Assembly (NCBI RefSeq): GCF_014356525.2
Contig: NC_052505.1
Coordinates: 7,210,171 to 7,274,170 of the forward strand
Source: Nilaparvata lugens
Lineage: Eukaryota; Arthropoda; Insecta; Hemiptera; Delphacidae
Direction: 5' to 3'
Length of the DNA stretch: 64,000 nt
The translations under genes and the position numbers were made by a program. The notes beneath the pieces were generated by a model that was not told the DNA's origin, did no database searches, and saw nothing but the letters and a program-made list of their open reading frames with translations. The stretch's first letter is position 1. Every line of letters starts with the position of its first letter. Positions 50,555 to 62,689 of the stretch are shown one piece after another.

Positions 50555-50652
50555 TTATCATTTTGTAATTTCGCAATGTATAATTTATTGTTATTTAATG
50601 CAATAGGTTTTTCAAGACCTGGCATGTAATAAATAAATAAATCAATCAATCT
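50555..50652 (+). mobile_element. LINE-like 3' tail with (AATA/AATC)n end
   Basis: AT-rich 3' UTR-like sequence ending GGCATGTAATAAATAAATAA and then ATCAATCAATC. The TTTTCTCTC-rich upstream part (50,430-50,560) may belong to it. No ORF. Confidence 0.45.
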
Positions 50653-51094
50653 CTAATGTCTATATTGTAAATTGATGAGAATAAAAGCTCCTTCAGCTTA
50701 GGTGGGCGAATCACCAATAGGCCTCCAATATGGTCAGCCTGCTACCATCCGTCGTAATTTATATGTGTGATACATTTCAAGTACCTAGATCTCTCTCCTA
50801 GAAAACGACTAAAAAAAATCTACTGATCCGTGACAGGAATCGCAGCCAGGAGGCAGAAACGTGTCGCTATTGACGTGAGCTTTGAGTTTCTTCTAGCTGC
50901 GACAAGAGCGTATAGAATATACTATCTACAACTATACTCTGGCTATACTACACTATCCTCTGGCTGCGACTGGACGGGTGATCTCGCACCTCCCCTCTTC
51001 CTTCCGACAGCAACACTCAATGTCACCTTGTCGCTATTCCCATGTCCTCATGTCCTGCTCAAGTCAAGAAATGCAATGTTGAAAGATTGAATGA

Positions 51095-51190
51095 CAGGAT
51101 TGCTTTATTAAGGCCTTTTTTTACAATTCCTAATTTACAAAATACAAAAAAGGTATTTTACAAATACCTTCTTGGTTTACAGCATTTAAT
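51095..51190 (-). mobile_element. LINE-like 3' end, reverse orientation
   Basis: TTGCTTTATTAAGGCCTTTT followed by AT-rich sequence with two AAATACCTT-type repeats. Layout like 19,345-19,440. No ORF. Confidence 0.35.
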
Positions 51191-53546
51191 TTAGATTTTC
51201 GTTCAATAATAATTATTAATACAAAAATTGTTGCAAGTACAACAATCCATTGTTCTTTACTCTTAGTGTTACAGGTAGTGGTATAAGGTGGTAATTATTT
51301 ATCCGAAAGCCATATTATTTATCCATAAGAACATTTTTTATGCTTACACTATATTGATATATTGATTTAATAATGTGGGCCTAATTCCTAACATAAATGA
51401 TGATATATTACAAATGAATTCTCTATTACAAATAAAGGAATAAGGTATTCAGCAAACTCAAAACTCAAAAGAAAGGGGGTTTCTTTGACAATAATAATTG
51501 TGAAGAAAGGCATGGATTATTTTGGAATTAGAGTGAAAATTAAATTTAAATTATTAAATATTTGATAGAATGAAATTCATCAGGACTATGTCGTACTTTC
51601 TGGGTAGAACTGATTTATTATAATATACAAAAAAGTTCAATCTTATAACATTTTAAATTATCAGAAATATTTAAACTTTGTAACTAATTTGAACTTAAGA
51701 ACTGATAACAATAATGTTTATTGCCTGTAATTATTTTGCCTCAAAAAAATATATTGTTTGGTTTGAGTGTGAGAATGATAATAATAATTGGGAGAATGCA
51801 CGAGTGAGGGATTGGAATACTTTCACTTTTTATGATGATCGAGATGACAATGACAGCATGGGAGTCACACATTTGTCATGCTTACATTTGTTTGCCTACA
51901 GAACATACTCATAGAAATTTAGATAGGTTTACAGTAATTCTATTCTATGGATACCGTATATAAAGTTCTTGGTTATGATACTGTAGTCCAAGTAACTGAA
52001 ACATAATCTGCTTATTAATCAGAATATTCTGATATTGCCGGCATTTCAGTATTATAAACATGCGTCACAATCCTTGAGAAAAGTTTATCACTACTCCAGC
52101 AGCCTCTGTCTACCTAACAAGACTACAACCCACCTGAACTTATTGTCAACGGCAAGGAGCCTTCTATTGACTCGATTTCTCATTGCTGATTGCAAGTTTA
52201 GTAGTGAGACAGCAGCTTGGAAGCACTACTAAAGGAAACCGGCCGCAAAGACTGGAAAATAATATTAATTTGAACACGTTTGGAATGTCAATTGAAGTCC
52301 GTCACATATGGAAGTACAAGGGACGGCGGTTGTTCGACAGCAGTGTGAAGATGAGATGGTGGCAACACCGCCAGACCATAAAACAACACTGCGCTATCAA
52401 AAGTCTAATAATTGCTGACTGAAAGAAGCTTGGAACCCCATCGACGTAGGCCTATTATCAATTACTTTTGGACCGTAAACGGGCATCCTCTTGTTCAATA
52501 GAATCAATTACACTTCAAGTTCGTACTCCTGAATTGACTCTCACACAAAAGTTATTGAAAATGTATATTATTATTGTTATTATAATCAATATAAATGTAT
52601 AGAAATTAAATCAATCATTTTTATTCCACTGTAAAAATATTAAGAATTCGATGATTACTATTTATTTCGCCTAAATGATTTTTTATAAATAAAATAGAAT
52701 ATTAGTTATTTAATTCAGTTGAACAACTTCAAGTTGGTACAATCATTACATTATATTAATCTACAGACCACAGTCAGCACTATAAGAATCTAATTTTAAA
52801 ACAACATTTAATCATTAATCTAAAAACCACAAAAAACAAACACAGGGACAATAACTTATATCAAGTGCCATTCAAAAATTCTTCAATACTGTAATATGTC
52901 TTATCAACTGAAAACCTGTATAGATCTGATATAGCTTCCATTTAGTTTATCTCGGCAATAGTGTACCTACCTCATTTACCAGTGTATCATTTTGTTATGA
53001 ATGAATGTTTGACTATTTGAAAAAATACCACAACTTCGATTTTTGAAGAGACTTACTCAATTATGGGATAGGGCCTTGTTGAGTGAGTGTGAGGTAGAAC
53101 ATTGTTGAAACTTATTATTTTAACATATTGAATAAAAATTGTTCTTTTGAAGAATATTAGAAGGTCCGAGAATGAATAGTTTTACTTAGAATACATGGTA
53201 ATTTATAAGCTTAATTTCGACCCGGATTAACATCATAAATGGTTAGTGAATCTATAATTTTCTAAAAATCATAGCCTCAATTATCATAAGTTCATCAGCA
53301 TACATTAGCATATTGATGAATTGTTGATAAAACTATCAATGATTATGATTTCCTCAATAAAAAATATCTTGTAAAATAGCCATAGACCGTTTCAAAAAAA
53401 GAGATAAATTGATCTAAAGTGAATGATCCATTGAATAAAATATTTTTGGACCAAATTAAATTCAACTCAAAAAAAGGAAAAAATGTTGTCAGGAAAGTAA
53501 TGTGGATTTCCCCTGTTATAACTTTCAAAATTAAACAAATCGAAGA

Positions 53547-53700
53547 AGTTTTAGGCAATAGCCTGTTTCTCTTTTCTGACTATTGTATTATTTGCTCTTT
53601 ACTGATTCATACAACAAGTAGGCTACATCATTAAAAATGATAAGGAGAAAAAAATAAGGTAACCTTGTGCTATTCCTCTCCCAAATTTAGATAAAGTTAC
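53547..53700 (+). repeat. LINE-like 3' sequence plus dispersed repeat, copy 3
   Basis: 53,547-53,600 (TTTTAGGCAATAGCCTGTTT, CTTTTCTGACTATTGTA) matches 5,822-5,880. 53,643-53,700 matches 7,489 and 41,428. The co-occurrence suggests parts of one retroelement 3' region. Confidence 0.55.
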
Positions 53701-54126
53701 AATGAATAATAAAATGATGTTTCAAGTAGCATGAAATAATACATGGCTTTTGACGGTAAAAATGTTGTAACAACTCTTGTAAGACTTTTTACGATTTACC
53801 AAAAATAACAATAAATTAGAAACTGTGATGAAAAAATAATTTTCGAACTATTTAAATAATTACAATAGTGATGAAAAAAGGTTTTCAGTTGTTGAATACT
53901 TGAGATTACCAGACTAAATTGGCTCATTGATCGGTCTGCGCCACACAGTGATGGCGTAAGCAAACATAAGATAACGATAAACTGAAGCACGAACCATCTC
54001 CATCAATCACTATCAGTAGGTTGTGCTGACTATCACTACAGGCACACTACGACATTGCAACAATTATGAAAATTATTCAATCCATGTTTTCAGTTCCGCA
54101 ACTGGCGCCAAGAAGTCAGCATTAAG

Positions 54127-54269
54127 AAAAACGTTTTTCATAGAATCCACTAATAGAATTCTTCATAAATAATTTTTCAAACAATCCTGGCAATAACATA
54201 AAAAACGTTTTTCATAGAATAAACTAGTAAATTTTCTCATGAATAATTTTTCAAACAATCCCAACTAGT
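54127..54269. repeat. 74-bp tandem duplication
   Basis: AAAAACGTTTTTCATAGAAT...AATAATTTTTCAAACAATCC occurs twice at a 74-bp spacing. Confidence 0.75.
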
Positions 54270-55502
54270 CAAAATAGAAGCTATTAATTCATAACAAACA
54301 TAATTCGGGTGATCAGCTTACAAGAAATGTCAATATGGAACTTTATTTTTAAATTTCACGATAAATTAACGATTACATTTTTTTGTTTTGCTAATAATAG
54401 TATGATTCCCACATAATATGCCCTAGGTTTGTGCTGGGTAATGGAATGTAGGCTATGATTTTTAATGACCAGTAATAAATGGAATCCAGCTTAAGATGGG
54501 TTTCGAGTTTCGAGCATACCAAGTGGCATACCGTAATTGAGTAGCTTAATTTTCAATAGAGAATGCACTTTCAGGCCTTCAAGCTTCACAATACATGTTA
54601 ATATGCATAAGAGGAAAAATATTGGAAAGGTATCATCCAACATTCTAATGTGATTAACTTATGAAAATTCTGTATTTGATCCCGTGTGTATTAAAAAAAA
54701 AAATACAACAAAACAAAATAATAATAATTCATTCGACCAATAAGCATACCAGTACACTGTACAAATTAAAAAAAATGATGTCATCTCAATCTATATTTAC
54801 TAATAAGGGCATTATTAAAATGATACGAATCTTATATAGGCCTAACCTCTTAAAAATTAGTTTTAATAAGAATGAATTTACTACCTATCGAAAATAATCT
54901 CAGAAAATTACTTAGAAACATAATTGCAACTCAATTTGAACATTCAACAATAGGTAATCAAATTTCAATCATTGTCATTGTCAACTAGCCTATTATTATT
55001 ATTATTATTACTAAGTTTCAGAATTGTTTTGAATTCACAAATATTTTCAAGGAAATATACAATTGAATTTACTCTCCTATAATAAATTATTTAAATTATA
55101 AAATTACTATAATTAGAGATGACACTTTGTTAGTAAAGTTTATACATTTTTTATAATGGGCTTATCAGTGATAGGTGATAGTTGGCATTGGCATTGTGAA
55201 AGGCCGTAGTACTTCAGTAAATGGTTTACAACAAAATTCGGGCCATCATAATGAAGCGTGAGAATTACTGTCACACAAAGGATACCGTTAGTTGACAGAT
55301 AGCTTTCTCTATATGGCACCACCGTCTCAAGGCAATTCTGCCTATATACACTGAACTAGGGAAAATTTACAACTCATAGACTATTGACAGAAAAGTCCCA
55401 TGAAATTCATTAGCTTTTCACAATGTCAAACCCAAGTTTTAAATTATCACAAAAGCTGATATGAAGAGGCACAATGTGAAGGTCCACAAAGCATTCAGAC
55501 AG

Positions 55503-55595
55503 GTATAGGTTCAAGAAAAACGTTCCTCTGTTCCTTTCAATCCCCCCATTACTCTGTTTTCAAAGGACAACAATTCCAATGTTCCCAAAAAGAAA
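55503..55595 (+). repeat. ~95-bp direct repeat, copy 1
   Basis: TATAGGTTCAAGAAAAACGT, TCCTCTGTTCC, TCAATCCCCCCA and, after a gap, CAATGTTCC.AAAAAGAAA recur at 55,936-56,025. Confidence 0.75.
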
Positions 55596-55935
55596 AGGCT
55601 GGAAAGTCTTTGTTTCGGCCAGATGGTATAGTGTTGCTCAAAATAATGTAATCTAAATAATGAACCTTAAACTGTGGATTTTTTTTATTAAAAACACCAC
55701 AAAACGCACGAGACCGGATATAGTGTAACAATAGAGTTACTCATAAAAAACATTCGTTCAATATTCAGTTTAATTCATAGTAGCGTTTTTTATCTATAAA
55801 AGTAACATGTTACTTGATAAAAAAAACAAAACAAATAAACTTGATAACAGATGCCTTTATCATCCAAAGTATCTGGATAAAAATCAGGTATGAATTTAAT
55901 TAAGTGCATCACGGCAATTTTGGAACTGTAATATG

Positions 55936-56025
55936 TCATAGGTTCAAGAAAAACGTTCCTCTGTTCCATTCAATCCCCCCACTACAAACCCAGAACAACT
56001 ATTACAATGTTCCAAAAAAGAAATA
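55936..56025 (+). repeat. ~95-bp direct repeat, copy 2
   Basis: Matches 55,503-55,595 with a few changes, offset about 433 bp. It lies 560 bp from the exon 1 donor. Confidence 0.75.
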
Positions 56026-56219
56026 TTTTGCTTCATACAACATGTCACAACAATCAATACCTAACTACAGTTTGACTGGTTTACGGTACTGTTTGATAAG
56101 TGAGCCACTGATTGTTAACCATCCAGTTATAAAAATTGACCAATACCGATAATTCAATTCATCAAACAATAAAGTAACTTATGATGGGTGGTCCCAATTG
56201 AACGCTTTATTTATTTTCA

Positions 56220-56241
56220 CTGAGAGAGAGAGAGAGAGAGT
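56220..56241. repeat. (GA)n microsatellite near exon 1
   Basis: A GAGAGAGA run about 350 bp inside intron 1 from the exon 1 donor. Confidence 0.85.
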
Positions 56242-56586
56242 GAAGGTTGGAAGTGTTTGTCAGTTTACTGACAGATAAGAGATTACAATATTGTCAACTG
56301 TCAGTGACCACGTGTACGGCGAGGTTAATGAATCAACAAATAACTTGCGTGGAAAGTAGAGACCGGCCGAGATGGGATGAGATAGCACGTGTGAGACGAG
56401 ACCTTGTATCAAGAGCAGAGTGTAGCAGACACAAGACACTGACTTGGGTTCGGCCTCGGACCACGACGTTCTATTCTGGTAGCGCGCTGCAGACGCACAT
56501 ACATCACATCGCGATCGCGTCGCCACCGACAAAGCAATGCACTTACATTGAGACAATGATAAGTACGGCATAAGAAGGGTACTCAC

Positions 56587-56736
56587 CTCGGACTCTGTGA
56601 GATCTATCAGACTGCTCTTCTCTTCGGTTAAATTTTCGGAAGACCGTTTCTCGTCCTCGCCCTCATCTTTGAAAACTTTCACTTCGTCCGTACTGCCGAG
56701 ATCATCACCGCCACCGCCACTGCTTACATGTGGCAT
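56587..56736 (-). CDS. pan: pangolin/TCF first coding exon: beta-catenin-binding domain
   Basis: Role: N-terminus of the nuclear TCF/LEF factor that recruits Armadillo/beta-catenin to Wnt target genes. The exon reads 50 codons from ATG (56,734-56,736) to a GAG|GTGAGT donor. Residues 1-4 are MPHV, 7-10 a glycine run, 11-26 [16 protein letters not shown], and the end is [11 protein letters not shown]. This is the conserved acidic/hydrophobic beta-catenin-binding block of LEF1, TCF7L2 and Drosophila Pan (known family). Asp17/Glu18 and the hydrophobic residues after them sit where the family contacts beta-catenin. The start is firm: an in-frame TGA lies 12 nt upstream (plus-strand tca at 56,746-56,748) and A occupies position -3. 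The exon ends in phase 0, matching the acceptor of the exon at 32,488-32,560. The frame stays open past the donor to 56,260, but that tail has lost all TCF similarity and is intron. I see no damage. Confidence 0.96.
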
Positions 56737-57560
56737 CTTCCACCGTCACCGTCGTCCGTCCTCCTAGGCCTAGGGTCGCGCTAGGTTAGATCGGTGAGGT
56801 TAGGTACCAGCAGCCCGACCGCCATGCCATCATCACATCAGCCTCCCTGCACAGACCCGGCACACACATGATAGCACACTATATCTACAACAACTATAAT
56901 CACAGCACTGACTAAAACTAGGCTCAGCTCAGGACGAGTCAAGTCAACAATCTCCAAGTCACAAACGGGCACGGCACGGGACAGAACCGACGAGACTCGA
57001 CGTAAACGACAAACGACCTGCAACGACAACAACAACAAGACCTTCGAAACCGGCCATCCTACTGAACACTGAACTCTAGAGCTGGCCGGCGCGTACGCTT
57101 GTGGCCCGACAACCAATCACAGACCACCGTCTGATCCCCTCCACCCCCGCACCCGATAATGGCAGCCGAGCCGAACCACTCCGGAGAAGAACGAAGCTTT
57201 TCTACTTCGGTGCGTAACCACACTCAGCCAGAGCGCAGCACTGTCTTCGCCCGCCGCCAACAACCCTCTCGCTCACACTCTCTACACCGGCGACGACGAC
57301 CAGATTAACAAGCTCCTCTACTCCTCTTCTCAACACCACTCCACCACATCTTTCCTTCTTCTTTATTTATTTTATTTCCTCATCTTCCCGCTTCCTTCTC
57401 GCCGCGGCGCGCTCATTAGAAAAAATAACACCGCTACAAATTACGTTCATCGCCGTCTGCAAATTACATAAACCACCACCGTCTTTATTCTCAACGACGA
57501 GCTCTCTTCACTGCCTGCTGCCTCCCTGCTCAACACTCCCACTCAAACCCCACACCAAAC
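56737..57560 (-). promoter_or_regulatory. pan: Probable pan 5' UTR and promoter region, CpG-rich
   Basis: This block directly upstream of the pan ATG is clearly more GC- and CpG-rich than the intron, in CCGCC, CGACG and GCGCG runs, especially 57,000-57,420. An in-frame stop just upstream of the ATG shows the first part is not coding. I see no TATA box at a convincing distance. Minus-strand TTCAGTG and TTCAGTA near 57,055-57,072 resemble the arthropod initiator but are weak evidence. A TATA-less, CpG-rich promoter suits a broadly used developmental regulator. The start site, and any non-coding exon further right, cannot be set from sequence. Confidence 0.5.
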
Positions 57561-58949
57561 TTGCAAAATTGAAAAGGGAGCTACTAACCAGTTGAATCGA
57601 TTTCATCAGCAAATTCAAGTTCAATGGCTCATTGCTGGGTATTAATGTATTGCTGGACATTCAATGTATTTTATTTAGTGAAACGTTTTTCTATTATTGA
57701 CATAAGCTTTAAAGAAACTTCTTCACAAAGAAAACTCGAGCCTTTGTTCTCTAACGTACTAACCTGAACAACTGTATCGTCAAGTAAGGATGAAGAGACT
57801 AACTCAAGATAGTTTCTAATAAAGTCAAATTGAAAGTAAACTTGGAAGATGAAAAGAATAATATAAAAAAAATCCTTCTCACATTGAATCTGGAGTCCTT
57901 GGGAACTTGAAATCTCATAGACCTAATATCTAGACTCAGACTTGAGTTTTCCAGATATTATATTGAAATACATTTAAATAGTTTTCTTCATTGTTTTTCG
58001 ACTTGACTTTCCACAGGTTTTTCAGATCTTTTGTAGCAACGGGAATACAGTATTGAGTATGATGAGTGAACAGAATCATTCTGACTATTAGGGGTGGTGA
58101 AGATAAATAATTATTAATTTATCACAGGTAGCCGAAAGGAATTATAAGCGAGGGTAGAATAAAATTGTGGATAAATGAGTATAGAGGAAGAGGGAACGAA
58201 CAGAAGAGTGGTGGAATGAAAGAAACCTTTGTGTTTGGGTTATGGAAAGGTACAAAGGGGCGTTTGACAGCATAGCAGGGGTTTTATGGCGAAAAACGAA
58301 AAGTCCCGGTCTATTCAATTTACCACGACAGAGATGTGGTGGTGCCTGAGCCTATTATTGTGAAAGGGATGTCTACAGGTGGAATGGGAGTTCACAGATC
58401 GGCGCAGGAATTTGTAAATAGGTGACTTGGGAATTCTTGAATAATTTAAACAAAAATAAACTTCCAACCAACATTGGAGTTTGTTCCGATGTGACATTGC
58501 TCTGATTGCTTATTGATTGATAATTATTGATTATTTTAGAATAGATAAGAAGTTGAATTATTGATATTGAACTATTAATTAATTGCTTATTAACTCAGAT
58601 TGTTTTTATTGCTTAGTCTGTTACTGTTTCGTATAATACGATACTAAATAGCAGGGATAAGAATTGCATCACAGCATCACACTCATTTAGGAAAGTGATC
58701 CCCACAAGAATCCTAGACTTGTGCGAGGCTCATGATGATACCATACCTCTAAGAGACGTCTACCATAATACGATATTAGAGTAGTAGAAATACGGTATAT
58801 TCTGAGAAATTACTAAAAATATATAACTGATAATTACCTTATCTATCTTCAAATTCCATTCCTATTTTACCTGCCTATTACATGGGAAACCATAGTTGAT
58901 AAGGTATTTTCCCCCTCTTTCTTCCAGCACACATCATTTTGGCAATATT

Positions 58950-59049
58950 TTCTTTTAATGTGTTAATATCATTGTTACTGTTATTGTTTTGTTGTATATT
59001 GCCTTTTCTCATTGTATTTTTGGGTGTTGTGAATAAATTGAATTGAATT
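58950..59049 (+). mobile_element. LINE-like 3' tail ending in GAATTGAATT
   Basis: TTGTTGTATATTGCCTTTTC...GTGAATAAATTGAATTGAAT, a retroposon-style tail with short repeats. No ORF seen. Confidence 0.4.
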
Positions 59050-59694
59050 TGGACAAGATGATATTGGAAAACAGGAAATTGAAAAATGTATTACTGAATA
59101 AGAACAGGCTACATCCAATACTTTCCAATACTTTCTTACGTTCAAGTTAGTTGAAATACCGTTTTTGCCAGACCTATCAAGTAGATCAGTATATAATCTT
59201 CAATTATGGGAAACTCAAGTTGATTGAAATGTTTATTTTTTCAACAATCAATTTAATATTTGAATAAAAGGATGATCCTCTATGGGTTGACGATTCAGAT
59301 CAGAGTTTGAGTTCAACATACCAGTTTTAAACTTCTCCAGTTCTGAGAAGAAGAGCCCAGGGAGATTGACCGACCGTGTTTTCTGAGTTGCACCCCAGGA
59401 GGGCAAAGTCTTCTGCAGGATACTTGAAAAGATAGAAAAAGAAGATGCGAGAAAGAAAAAGAGACGATGGATAAATGAGAGAGAGAATTGAATGCTCACG
59501 TTCCTTGAATACCTGTCACTACATTTCAGATGGCTCTTTTTGCTCATTTCACCAAAAACTCAGTCAAAGTGAATTCTTTAAACAACTGGCAATGCTTACT
59601 TCATGAAGATTGTTTTAATTTTTGGAACAAAATATTTCAAATTCATTGAAATTAGAAAACATAACCTTTTTTCTATACTATTTTATTAATTAAT

Positions 59695-59797
59695 CAAAAT
59701 TCGGGGGAGGAACAGTTTTGGGCTGTGCCTGTTGATCCTCCCCAAATTATTTTACATGATAATTTTGTATCATTGAATCAATAAAATAATAAAAATG
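59695..59797 (+). mobile_element. LINE-like 3' tail (TTTTGGGCTGTGCCTG)
   Basis: GGGGGAGGAACAGTTTTGGG...TCCTCCCC forms a small hairpin, followed by an AATAAAATAATAAAAATG tail. Resembles the 5,822 tail only in the TTTTGGGC core. Confidence 0.4.
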
Positions 59798-59890
59798 AAT
59801 CCTGATCAGAAAACTTAGAAACGTTACAGAATCAATAAGGTTCAAAATATGGTGCAGTAAGCAGATTGCAAATTCTGTAAATATAATAAA

Positions 59891-60608
59891 CTAGCCGTCA
59901 GGCTCGCTTCGCTCGCCACATCCGTCTAGCCAGGGGGCTCCGCCCCCTGGACCCTCTACTGGATCGTCCAAGAATGAGATCAATCATTCGCTTCGCATCA
60001 CTCGCTTCGCTCGCCTGCATTTTTCATTTGAGCATTTTTATCATATGTTAGGACAATCCAGTCGGGGGTCCAGACTAAACGTCTGGCTAAACGGATATGG
60101 CGAGCGAAGCGAGCCTGACGGCTAGTAATATAATATTCCCAGGATTGAAGTAGCAGTGCACAATCAATTTTCCCGCGATAAATGCATTTAAATCTTCAAC
60201 TTGGTGCCAACCTAACAAAGTCAACTCAACTTAATGCCAACCTGACAAAATTATTAATTTAGTTGCCAGTTAACAACTGTTTCGAAGAGGTACTCTATCT
60301 AGATTATAGTTCTATAGTAACATAATATGATATGGAAATTTCAATTATAATTAAGAGATTGGGAGAAGAAGAATATACATGGTAAAACGCGAACTTTAAA
60401 CCCTTAAAAACAACCCTTAGAGTTAAAATATTGCCAAAAGATTTCTTAGTGCGCCTCTATAGGGCCAACTGAACATACCTACCAAATTTGAACGTTTTTG
60501 GTCCGGTAGATTTTTAGTTATGCGAGTGAGTGAGTGAGTGAGTGAGTGAGTGAGTGAGTGAGTCAGTCAGTCAGTGAGTGAGTGCCATTTCGCTTTTATA
60601 TATATAGA
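59891..60608 (-). mobile_element. Non-autonomous Helitron, copy 2
   Basis: Same family and orientation as the copy at 48,151, nearly identical along its length, with 5' TC (right end), 3' CTAG (left end), A/T flanks and the tetranucleotide microsatellite near the 5' end. It keeps the inverted duplication of the 3' end (59,891-59,930 against 60,078-60,124) and has an extra TCGCTTCGC-type stretch near 59,990-60,020. No ORF of note. Its 5' end faces copy 3 across about 336 bp. Confidence 0.85.
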
Positions 60609-60944
60609 TGAATGAGACAAGTGTAAATAATAAAATAACTATAGATATAGAATATGATTCGTATATTTGATTAGATTTTCCTCAACACCTACAAATTACA
60701 TAATATATCGAGTACTATGCAGATTCAAGTTCCATTGTCATATGCTTTTTCTCTTATGTATTTTAGGTAACTCCAGTCTATTCACATACAGCTCGATTCA
60801 TTCTCACACGTTACTGTATCCTACGCAGTTATATATTGGAAATATGTATAATTGGAAATATGAGATTTGTTATCAGTGAGTAACATAATTTATTTACGAT
60901 TTTTATTACCTCCCTCTTTATGCATGATACTACTGGCATTATTA

Positions 60945-61530
60945 TCTATATATATAAAAGCGAAATGACACTGACTGACTGACTGACTGACTGACTGACT
61001 CACTCACTCACTCACTCACTCACTCGCATAACTAAAAATCTGCCGGACCAAAAACGTTCAAATTTGGTAGGTATGTTCAGTTGGCCCTTTAGAGGCGCAC
61101 TAAGAAATCTTTTGGCAATATTTTAACTCTAAGGGTTGTTTTTAAGGGTTTAAAGTTAGTCTTTTAGCATGTATATTCTTCTTCTCCCAATCTCTTAATT
61201 ATAATTGAAATTTTCATATCATATGTTATAGAACTATAATCTAGATAGAGTACCTCTTCGAAACAGTTGTTAACTGGCAACTAAATTGATAATTTTGTCA
61301 GGTTGGCATTAAGTTGAGTTGACTTTGTTAGGTTGGCACCAAGTTGAAGATTTAAATGCATTTATCGCGGAAAAATTGATTGGCCACTGCTACTTCAATC
61401 CTGGGAATATTATATTACCAGCCGGCAGGCGAGCCTGCTAATCTCATTCTTGGACGATCCAGTCGGGGGTCCAGGGTGCGGAGCCCCCTGGCTAGACGGA
61501 TATGGCGAGCGAAGCGAGCCTGACGGCTAG
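60945..61530 (+). mobile_element. Non-autonomous Helitron, copy 3 (internal deletion)
   Basis: On the plus strand it starts TCTATATATATAAAAGCG after host A and ends CTGACGGCTAG before host T. The body matches copies 1 and 2, but about 110-130 bp of the duplicated inverted 3' end is missing, around 61,420-61,435. That explains its shorter length (586 bp). The microsatellite is CTGA/CTCA-type. No coding capacity. Confidence 0.85.
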
Positions 61531-62159
61531 TAATGTTATATGAGATTGGTGAACATCCAATTATTGATATCATCATGACTGTAAAATATAGATGTGGAAG
61601 TGGAGAATTACTCACATACTAACAACGCTCCTTAACATATCCTTGAAAATAAATACATGCTTTCAATTCATGATATATTATGCAAAGTTTTACACGTTGG
61701 CTAGAATCTGAAAAGCCCTCCGAACTCTCAAAATAGTCCAGTGAGCATTTTCCCACCGTTGAGACCCAATAGCTTCCACTGAATATCAATGTCCCACCCT
61801 GGGGCGTTCCTAGAAGCCAACGTCCCATCAGTGGGGCAAAATAACGTCTTGCCTGAGGGTGATAAAATATTATAATAATATTCCAGATAACGGAAATAAG
61901 TTGATAAGACAGGAATTATTTACAATGAGGGTATATAATCAATGAAACTCTAAAATTTTACAAGAATATCTCAGATAATGGGATGAAATAAGTTGACAAG
62001 ACAGGAATTATTGAGAACGAGTGTATAATCATTGAAACTCACTCTGGAAGCACATCTGAAACAAAAAAGAAGAGCGAAAGCAGTGAATGAGTGTTAGTCG
62101 GTTCCATCTGTGAATGGATGCCACAATTTGGAGGGAATGTTACAGCAGCAGAAAACACA

Positions 62160-62370
62160 TAGTGATGACGTCAGGGTTGGAGAAAGAGAGAGAGGAGATG
62201 AGAAAGGTGTGTCTGAGGGAGAGAGTGAGCGAGTGTGAGATGTACAGTGAAATATCAAATCCATTCTGAAGAGAGAGGCTGCTAGAGTGTGAGAGACTAT
62301 GGAAAGGGAGGAAGAGAGAGAGTGGTATGGAGAATAAGTGTGTGTGAGAGAGAGAGAGAAATGAGTGATC
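62160..62370. repeat. GA/GTGA-rich low-complexity block
   Basis: GAGAGAGA and GTGTGAGAGAG runs over about 210 bp on the plus strand. This explains the long Ser/Leu/Phe-rich minus-strand frames. Confidence 0.85.
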
Positions 62371-62689
62371 CAGAATGCTGGTTTGTGGAAGAGAAACGAT
62401 GTGGTAATGAGGATGAGTGAGGAAGAGGGTGGACACATTTCCTCTGAGACTGAAAAAGATCGACAACACCTCGACAGAGCGCCGTATTTTCGGCGAACTT
62501 GGCCAAGAAGTTGAGCTGGGCGAAGCTCAGGAGAGCAGTACAAGAGCAAAAGCAGTAAGGTGAAAAGGAATGTTGCGAGGGGGTAGAGAAGAGATAATGA
62601 AAGGAGGAAACACCAGCCTGATGATAGCCGCAGTCTCCTCGACAGGCCAGGGAAGGAGAGGGACCAAGAAAACACTCGTTCACACTCCG

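Larger units (their letters stand above)
32561..56586 (-). other. pan: pan intron 1, about 24.0 kb
   Basis: Bounded by the exon 1 donor GAG|GTGAGT and exon 2 acceptor TTACAG|GAG. It contains MITEs (35,987; 42,583; 44,303; 46,768), an LTR-like insertion (44,654), a Helitron (48,151), LINE-like tails, short tandem and direct repeats, and CpG-containing islands near 36,640-37,640 and 49,480-49,860. I see nothing recognisable in about 32,570-34,490, 34,610-35,980, 37,650-38,460, 39,300-40,100, 40,210-41,420, 41,490-42,570, 45,490-46,760, 47,070-48,150, 48,850-49,470, 50,660-51,090, 51,190-53,540 and 54,270-55,500. Confidence 0.8.

Noticed and set aside
56247..56573. 108-codon plus-strand frame antisense to the start of pan intron 1
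   Set aside because: No motif. It overlaps the complementary open frame and is probably a shadow.
56260..56586. Continuation of the pan exon 1 frame past the donor (158-codon frame in total)
   Set aside because: Similarity to TCF stops exactly at GAG|GTGAGT, and a phase-matched exon continues the family sequence.
62094..62683. 193-, 128- and 109-codon minus-strand frames
   Set aside because: Driven by GA-rich repeats giving Ser/Leu/Phe. Three overlapping frames, no motif.
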